Shown here: positions 40,850-44,614 of the stretch, piece by piece
Layout: the number at the start of each line of letters is the position of its first letter
Position numbering within the stretch: position 1 is the first letter of the stretch
From: CAZRUM01 sp964603435
Lineage (GTDB): Bacteria; Patescibacteriota; Patescibacteriia; Magasanikbacterales; UBA922
Direction of reading: 5' to 3'
Length of the DNA: 44,614 nt
Assembly (NCBI GenBank): GCA_964603435.1
Contig: CAZRUM010000003.1
Span: forward strand, 1-44,614
Translations under genes and position numbers: made by a program
Notes under the pieces: generated by a model
Database searches by the model: none
The model's input: only the letters and a program-made list of their open reading frames with translations
Told to the model about the DNA's origin: nothing

Positions 40850-41938
40850 AGTGCTCCTAGAAACTGACAGAGCTATTCCTACAAGAAGTAAATTTATAAG
40901 CATAGATGAGCCCCCGTAGCTCACAAATGGCAAGGTGACACCCGTGACTGGTAAAAACCCCGTCGCCCCTCCTATATTGACGAGCATTTGCACCAAAAAT
41001 AAAAATAGAATACCTAAAACTAAATAAGTAGAAAATTCATCACGACTACGCCCAGCAATTTTTAAAAGACGCCATAAAATAATAAAATACAAAACTAAAA
41101 CCAAACTTGCCCCCAAGAAGCCTAATTCCTCAGCAATAACAGAAAAAATAAAATCAGTCTGAGCTTCTGGTAAAAAATGTAATTGACTCTGTGAACCAAA
41201 ACCAAGTCCCCTGCCCCAAAAATTTCCAGAACCAATAGCAATAACCGATTGTGTCACATTATAGCCAGCCCCCAATGGATCACGTGCCGGATCAATAAAG
41301 GTAAGGATTCTTTCTTTTTGATAATCTTTGAAAAGAAGACCCCAAGCAGATACAAAAACTACAATGCCTATTAAAATCAAACCAATAATATATCTTTTTT
41401 TCTTGACAGTCATAAATAAAAGACCGAACCAAGTACCAAGTAAAACCAAAGCTGAACCCAAATCTGGTTGGAGCATGATAAGACCAGCCAATAAAAAAGT
41501 AATAATACCTGAACTAATTATAAATTGTGATTTTTCAAAACGACGACCATGTTGAGAAATCCACCAAGCCAAAAATAAAACCAAAGCAACTTTGGCAAAC
41601 TCTGCTGGCTGAAAAGAAAAACCAAAAACTCTAAACCAACCAGTGGTTCCACGAACATTAACACCAAAAAATAAAACCAACACTAACAAAAGTAAAGAAA
41701 AAATATAAACAAGCTTTACACTACCACGATAAAAAGACACGTGCATAAAAGCTGCCAAAATTAACAAACCCAACCCCAGACCCAAAGCTAAAACTTGAGT
41801 AGGAAAATAGATCAATTCTTCGCCATGTGACAAATCCACACTATATATAGCTGACAGTCCCACAGCAATCAAAACCAAAACAGCCACCAAAAGTAGCCAG
41901 TCAAATTTTCGCAGAAAGATTGATTTGAGATTAATCAT
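40847..41938 (-). CDS. rodA: Rod shape-determining protein RodA (SEDS family)
   Basis: A SEDS-family peptidoglycan glycosyltransferase, working with a PBP2-type transpeptidase in elongation. 363 residues with about ten membrane segments. The family marks RGTTGWFRVFGFSFQPAEFAK, QPDLGSALVLLGTW, DPARDPLGAGYNVTQSVIAIGSG, LPEAQTDFIFSVIAEELGF and LPFVSYGGSSM are all present; RodA rather than FtsW is likely from overall spacing, but FtsW cannot be fully excluded. The last codons and stop lie within the cassette D repeat arm. Confidence 0.88.
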   Translation of the reverse strand: MINLKSIFLRKFDWLLLVAVLVLIAVGLSAIYSVDLSHGEELIYFPTQVLALGLGLGLLILAAFMHVSFYRGSVKLVYIFSLLLLVLVLFFGVNVRGTTGWFRVFGFSFQPAEFAKVALVLFLAWWISQHGRRFEKSQFIISSGIITFLLAGLIMLQPDLGSALVLLGTWFGLLFMTVKKKRYIIGLILIGIVVFVSAWGLLFKDYQKERILTFIDPARDPLGAGYNVTQSVIAIGSGNFWGRGLGFGSQSQLHFLPEAQTDFIFSVIAEELGFLGASLVLVLYFIILWRLLKIAGRSRDEFSTYLVLGILFLFLVQMLVNIGGATGFLPVTGVTLPFVSYGGSSMLINLLLVGIALSVSRST

Positions 41939-42047
41939 ACCATTAGTTTATCACGTAAAAATTAACTCAACAACCTTGCACAAATAGTCTAGAGGATCCG
42001 AGATAATACTGTTTGACCCCGACGTATAATAAAATATTATTTTATCA

Positions 42048-42172
42048 GCGAGCAACCCCTCCACCCTTCGGGCACCTCCCCTTAGAATGGGGAGGAAACA
42101 TATTAAACGAATTCCCTTCCCTTTTAGGGCACACTATCCTTTAGGGTTAAGGGAAGGGCTAGGGATGGGTTG
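42048..42172. repeat. Intergenic palindromic repeat element, copy 2
   Basis: GCGAGCAACCCCTCCACCCT at 42048 matches copy 1 at 22167, as does the 24-base block near 42123-42146. Its ends (GCGAGCAACCC and GGGTTGCG) are complementary, giving a long foldback of about 125 bases. It occupies most of the 41939-42254 gap, which otherwise shows only AT-rich sequence. Confidence 0.78.
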
Positions 42173-42180
42173 CGTATATC

Positions 42181-42199
42181 AAAAAACCACCAAAGGTGG
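42181..42199 (-). terminator. Terminator of the unknown membrane gene
   Basis: On the minus strand CCACC-TTT-GGTGG followed by TTTTTTG, about 55 bases after the stop of the gene at 42255. Confidence 0.7.
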
Positions 42200-42254
42200 A
42201 AATAAATAACCAAGTACTAACTATATTAATATCACACAAACAAAATAAGACCCC

Positions 42255-43142
42255 TTATCTAAAATACGCATCTCTATCAAACACATTCAAAACTGGATAG
42301 ACTCTAACATCGGTTACACGTAAATTTGAAAGCATTGATCTGACATCTATATAGCGCGTTTCACCACCTAGAAATTGTTCCTCTACTACATAAAGATAAC
42401 CTGCTGTACCACCGTCAACCAATTCAATTATAAATTCTGGTTCCCAAAAATTATAAACACTGTCATTGATCACATCAAATTCTACAATATTACTTGGAAT
42501 ATTGGCTGCTCGACTAGATCGAGTGTATTTAAAATTTTCAATGATAAATCTTTTTCTACTCTCCATAAATTCTGCCACATCTTTTATGTCATGCGTATCT
42601 ACTTTTTGCCAATCCACTTCAAAAACCAATTCTACTTTTCCAGGAAAACGTTCCGCTTCCTGCCCAAAGAAAACCAAAGGCATAGTCTCACCCGGCAAAA
42701 CCACCACTTGCCTAGTCTCTGTTTCACCTTCACTATGTTTGTATCTAAAATCAACTTTAGCTACCCAACGCTCATTTGAATTTATAACCAAAGTAGCAAA
42801 ATCATATTTGCCAGTCGCACTTTCAAATATTTCTACATTATCAACACGCAAATTTTGCGGGCCATAAACATAATTCAAACTTTCATAATCAACAAATTCA
42901 CTTGGTTGATTATTATAAATAATTTGATCCTGCGGATAACCCACTACCAAATAAAAAATAAAATAACCAAAACCATAAGAAACACTAGCAATACACCACA
43001 TAACCAAAACAGTCATGCCTATTTTTCTAAGCCTAGCTTTGTGACGCAAATACCATTCCCCCAGCTTCAAACTACGATTACTAAATTCACCAGTAGGATC
43101 CCGGTATTGCTCAAATTTATTTTCTTTTTTCTTTCCAAACAT
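42255..43142 (-). CDS. Unknown single-pass membrane protein (295 aa)
   Basis: The start at 43142 (MFGKKKENKFEQYRDPTGEF) has a perfect TATAAT 9 bases upstream, preceded by TGG (extended -10), suggesting a leaderless message. Residues about 45-67 form one membrane helix (MTVLVMWCIASVSYGFGYFIFYLVV). The rest is extracytoplasmic and beta-rich: NLRVDNVEIFESATGKYDFA, VLPGETMPLVFFG, and SNLRVTDVRVYPVLNVFDRD. I know no named family for it. The basic N-terminus fits an inside-positive topology. Confidence 0.75.
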   Translation of the reverse strand: MFGKKKENKFEQYRDPTGEFSNRSLKLGEWYLRHKARLRKIGMTVLVMWCIASVSYGFGYFIFYLVVGYPQDQIIYNNQPSEFVDYESLNYVYGPQNLRVDNVEIFESATGKYDFATLVINSNERWVAKVDFRYKHSEGETETRQVVVLPGETMPLVFFGQEAERFPGKVELVFEVDWQKVDTHDIKDVAEFMESRKRFIIENFKYTRSSRAANIPSNIVEFDVINDSVYNFWEPEFIIELVDGGTAGYLYVVEEQFLGGETRYIDVRSMLSNLRVTDVRVYPVLNVFDRDAYFR

Positions 43143-43165
43143 AATACCAACATTATACCACAAAT

Positions 43166-43198
43166 AAAAAAACCATTCTATAATTAAAATGATTTTTT
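43166..43198 (-). terminator. AT-rich terminator of the small GC-rich cluster
   Basis: AAAAAACCATT and AAATGATTTTTT form an imperfect stem with A- and T-runs. It lies between the small gene cluster and the promoter of the unknown membrane gene. The stretch 43200-43304 holds no gene. Confidence 0.55.
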
Positions 43199-43304
43199 AA
43201 CCCAAATATATTTTTACAAACAAACTTGGGAGAAGTGCGGACAACGAGGTCCGCGGGTTGAAAGATCGGAAGGAACGAAAGGAACGGGAGAGGATGAACG
43301 AACT

Positions 43305-43493
43305 CTAGTGTCCAGAGCCATAGATCTTGGCACGAAGCCCTGCCTGTGAAAGCTCCGGACCAGGGGCGTAGGCGACACCAAGCTCTTCGGCGGTTTTGTC
43401 GGTGAAAGAACGAGGGCCCTGCTGACTCCTCTTCATCTTCCATTGGCTGGCAGGCCGTCGTGGTTTACGGCGAGAAAATCCCGATACCCTCAT
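43305..43493 (-). CDS. Small basic GC-rich protein (62 aa), unknown
   Basis: AGGAGG lies four bases before the ATG at 43493, so the start is well supported. MRVSGFSRRKPRRPASQWKM is strongly basic; the second half is neutral (EELGVAYAPGPELSQAGLRAK). No family is recognised. It is the last of three small GC-rich genes in a row on the minus strand, 20 bases after the previous one. Confidence 0.6.
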   Translation of the reverse strand: MRVSGFSRRKPRRPASQWKMKRSQQGPRSFTDKTAEELGVAYAPGPELSQAGLRAKIYGSGH

Positions 43494-43513
43494 GTGTCCT
43501 CCTTTTCCCGAGT

Positions 43514-43747
43514 CTACTGACTCTTGTTGCTCAGACCAGCCTGGCGCACCTGCTCGAGCAATTCGCGCTGTTCTTTATCAGTCGGACACTCACAGCCGAG
43601 AAAACCGACGCCGTAGTCGACATCTCCGAGGTGTTCGGTCTCGACTGGTCCGCGATCACGGAGCCTTTCCTGAACTTCCCGCCTCACATCCTATGGCGAA
43701 GGTGATGGCAAGGGAGCCAGAAGCCAATCACTTGCTCGAGTAAGCAT
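43514..43747 (-). pseudogene. Small GC-rich gene with in-frame amber codon; paralog of the next gene
   Basis: ATG at 43747 follows GGAGG with a 9-base spacer. The frame reads MLTRASDWLLAPLPSPSP, then TAG at 43693-43691, then DVRREVQERLRDRGPVETEH and more, ending at 43514. Beyond the amber, RGPVETEHLGDVDYGVGFLG matches QGPVETVHFSDLDGDDGSFL in the gene at 43770, and similarity in length continues on both sides of the stop. This points to a nonsense mutation, stop readthrough, or a reading error. The second half could alternatively start at a GTG two codons after the amber, but no Shine-Dalgarno serves it. Confidence 0.6.
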
Positions 43748-43769
43748 TTTATCACACCTCCTTAACGCA

Positions 43770-43967
43770 TCAGCCCAGGAACTGAGTCCATCTGCGAGCT
43801 CTCTCTTCGGCATCAGGATCCTCACAGCGAAGGAAGCTGCCGTCGTCACCATCGAGATCACTGAAATGCACGGTCTCGACAGGACCTTGGTCTAAGATCA
43901 TAGCTTGCCACTCTTTCACTGGAGTGGGAGGAATTTCGAATCCATCCAAAACCCAAGGATTACCCAT
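43770..43967 (-). CDS. Small acidic GC-rich protein (65 aa), intact paralog
   Basis: The start at 43967 (MGNPWVLDGFEIPPTPVKEW) is set by GGAGG nine bases upstream. The protein is acidic with QGPVETVHFSDLDGDDGSFL and LRCEDPDAEERARRW. It shares the GPVETxH...D core with the downstream neighbour, and both have almost the same leader (GGAGGTGTGA, 2 bases, AAATG). A consensus promoter lies 40 bases upstream. No domain is recognised. Confidence 0.65.
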   Translation of the reverse strand: MGNPWVLDGFEIPPTPVKEWQAMILDQGPVETVHFSDLDGDDGSFLRCEDPDAEERARRWTQFLG

Positions 43968-44006
43968 TTTCTCACACCTCCGTGTGGCCGTTGACGTTGT
44001 ATACCT

Positions 44007-44035
44007 AGTATAGATAATTACCCAAAAAAAGGCAA
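44007..44035 (-). promoter_or_regulatory. Promoter of the small GC-rich gene cluster
   Basis: On the minus strand: TTGCCT (44035-44030), 17 bases, TATACT (44012-44007). It drives three small genes and is divergent from gyrB. Confidence 0.7.
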
Positions 44036-44045
44036 TTGAAACCCC

Positions 44046-44074
44046 TTGCCCTCCACACCCAAACATGCTATAAT
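44046..44074 (+). promoter_or_regulatory. gyrB promoter
   Basis: TTGCCC (44046-44051), 17 bases, TATAAT (44069-44074). The leader to the ATG at 44142 is about 60 bases. Confidence 0.75.
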
Positions 44075-44098
44075 ATCGTCGTAATTTTAATAAAAACT

Positions 44099-44132
44099 GC
44101 CGACTCCGTAAGACTCGTCGGCTTTATAAGCC
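44099..44132 (+). promoter_or_regulatory. Two competing hairpins in the gyrB leader
   Basis: GCCGAC pairs with GTCGGC (44099-44104, 44117-44122). The overlapping GGCTT-TAT-AAGCC (44120-44132) forms a second stem using the same GGC. Only one can form at a time. The second ends nine bases before the ATG, and there is no Shine-Dalgarno. Confidence 0.4.
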
Positions 44133-44141
44133 TTTATATTT

Positions 44142-44614
44142 ATGCCAATAAAACGTGTTTCCAAAGGAAGAATTGAAAAAAAACCAACTGCAAAAGAGGT
44201 AGTAAAAAAAACACCTGTTGAAAAAAAAGAGGTTGTTAAAGTTGCAAAGAAAGCTCCCGCTGAAAAGAAAATCCGTAAAACAAAAAATGATGGTAGCTAC
44301 AGCGCCAAAAATATTACAGTACTCGAAGGACTTGATGCAGTTCGCAAAAGACCAGGAATGTACATTGGCTCTACCGGTGTCACAGGTCTTCACCACATGC
44401 TATGGGAAGTAGTGGACAATGCTTTTGACGAAGCCATGGCTGGACACTGCGATGAAATTTTAGTTAGACTTTTACCAGACAATTGGGTAGCTGTGACCGA
44501 CAATGGTCGTGGTATTCCAGTTGATATGCATCCTATAAAAAAAGTTAGTGCTCTAGAACTCGTATTGACCCAGCTTCATGCTGGGGGAAAATTTGGTGAT
44601 AGTGGTTACAAAGT
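44142..44614 (+). CDS. gyrB: DNA gyrase subunit B, N-terminal part (runs off the window)
   Basis: GyrB is the ATPase subunit of gyrase, which introduces negative supercoils. The first about 48 residues are a lysine-rich extension absent from standard GyrB (MPIKRVSKGRIEKKPTAKEV). Then come the family start (SAKNITVLEGLDAVRKRPGM), YIGSTGVTGLHHMLWEVVDNAFDEA with the GHKL N-box, and VTDNGRGIPVD (G1 box). At least 157 codons are present. A parE assignment is less likely but possible until the C-terminus is seen. Confidence 0.9.
   Translation, partial: MPIKRVSKGRIEKKPTAKEVVKKTPVEKKEVVKVAKKAPAEKKIRKTKNDGSYSAKNITVLEGLDAVRKRPGMYIGSTGVTGLHHMLWEVVDNAFDEAMAGHCDEILVRLLPDNWVAVTDNGRGIPVDMHPIKKVSALELVLTQLHAGGKFGDSGYK

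Noticed and set aside
22285..42000. GGATCCTCTAGA-like strings at 19113, 22285 and 41990, resembling a cloning polylinker
   Set aside because: They are short, sit within otherwise native sequence and, at 22285, in a genomic repeat. No further vector sequence adjoins.
1..44614. CRISPR array, transposase, integrase or reverse transcriptase
   Set aside because: No regularly spaced direct repeats and no such protein motifs were found. In particular no reverse transcriptase or variable repeat accompanies the Avd-like genes, so a diversity-generating retroelement is not supported here.

Overview
The window is a low-GC bacterial chromosome segment, mostly coding on the minus strand. It most resembles a Patescibacteria (CPR) genome. 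The reasons are short intergenic gaps, many start codons with no Shine-Dalgarno sequence, several promoters only 7-11 bases upstream of the ATG, a DUF4015 protein, RNase J, an orphan trpB, and a giant secreted cysteine-rich protein. The lineage is inferred, not proven. Both RF1 (stop codons UAA/UAG) and RF2 (UAA/UGA) genes are present, so the standard code is expected.

Layout. 1-10.5 kb: a two-gene surface operon, made of a small membrane-anchored calcium-loop protein followed 3 bases later by a giant exported cysteine-rich protein (3,269 residues visible, C-terminus off the window). 10.6-15.7 kb: rsmA, a DUF4015 protein, tsaC, prfB and a DUF4870 protein. 15.7-16.6 kb: a gene-free stretch with promoter, strong hairpins and terminator, read here as an unclassified structured RNA of about 765 nt. 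16.6-20.3 kb: an O-antigen-ligase-like protein, a nucleotidyltransferase, a small basic protein and yidC. 20.4-24.1 kb: nusA, yraN, a methyltransferase and a small membrane protein. 24.1-27.0 kb: a tryptophan block (trpS, trpB, trpR) with an operator over the trpR -10 element. 27.2-31 kb: small ORFans, a cupin, a TrmB-type regulator, RNase J and tRNA-Leu(CAG). 31-36 kb: an oligopeptide-binding protein, secG, rpmE, prfA and prmC. 36-43.2 kb: an ORFan, a DUF3048 protein, two unknown proteins, bL25, a zinc-ribbon protein, rodA and an unknown membrane protein. 43.3-44.1 kb: three small GC-rich genes, two of them tandem paralogs and one of these with an in-frame amber codon. 44.14 kb to the end: the start of gyrB.

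Most unusual content. (1) Four different four-helix-bundle (S23/Avd-like) genes lie in four separate gaps between housekeeping genes. All are co-directional with their neighbours, and each is bracketed by its own 11-15 bp inverted repeat, as in the intervening sequences of 23S rRNA. (2) A GGTGGTTAGGTGG-type repeat forms the arms of one cassette, fuses with two terminators, and sits inside the reading frames of rsmA, prmC and the DUF3048 gene; one 21-base stretch is read in two different frames. (3) The 765-nt RNA region contains a 254-nt insert closed by a perfect 14-bp stem and carrying a small ORF. (4) A scattered class of GC-rich small genes, several with strong Shine-Dalgarno sequences, stands out from the AT-rich housekeeping genes.

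All similarities were judged by eye; no database search was run.
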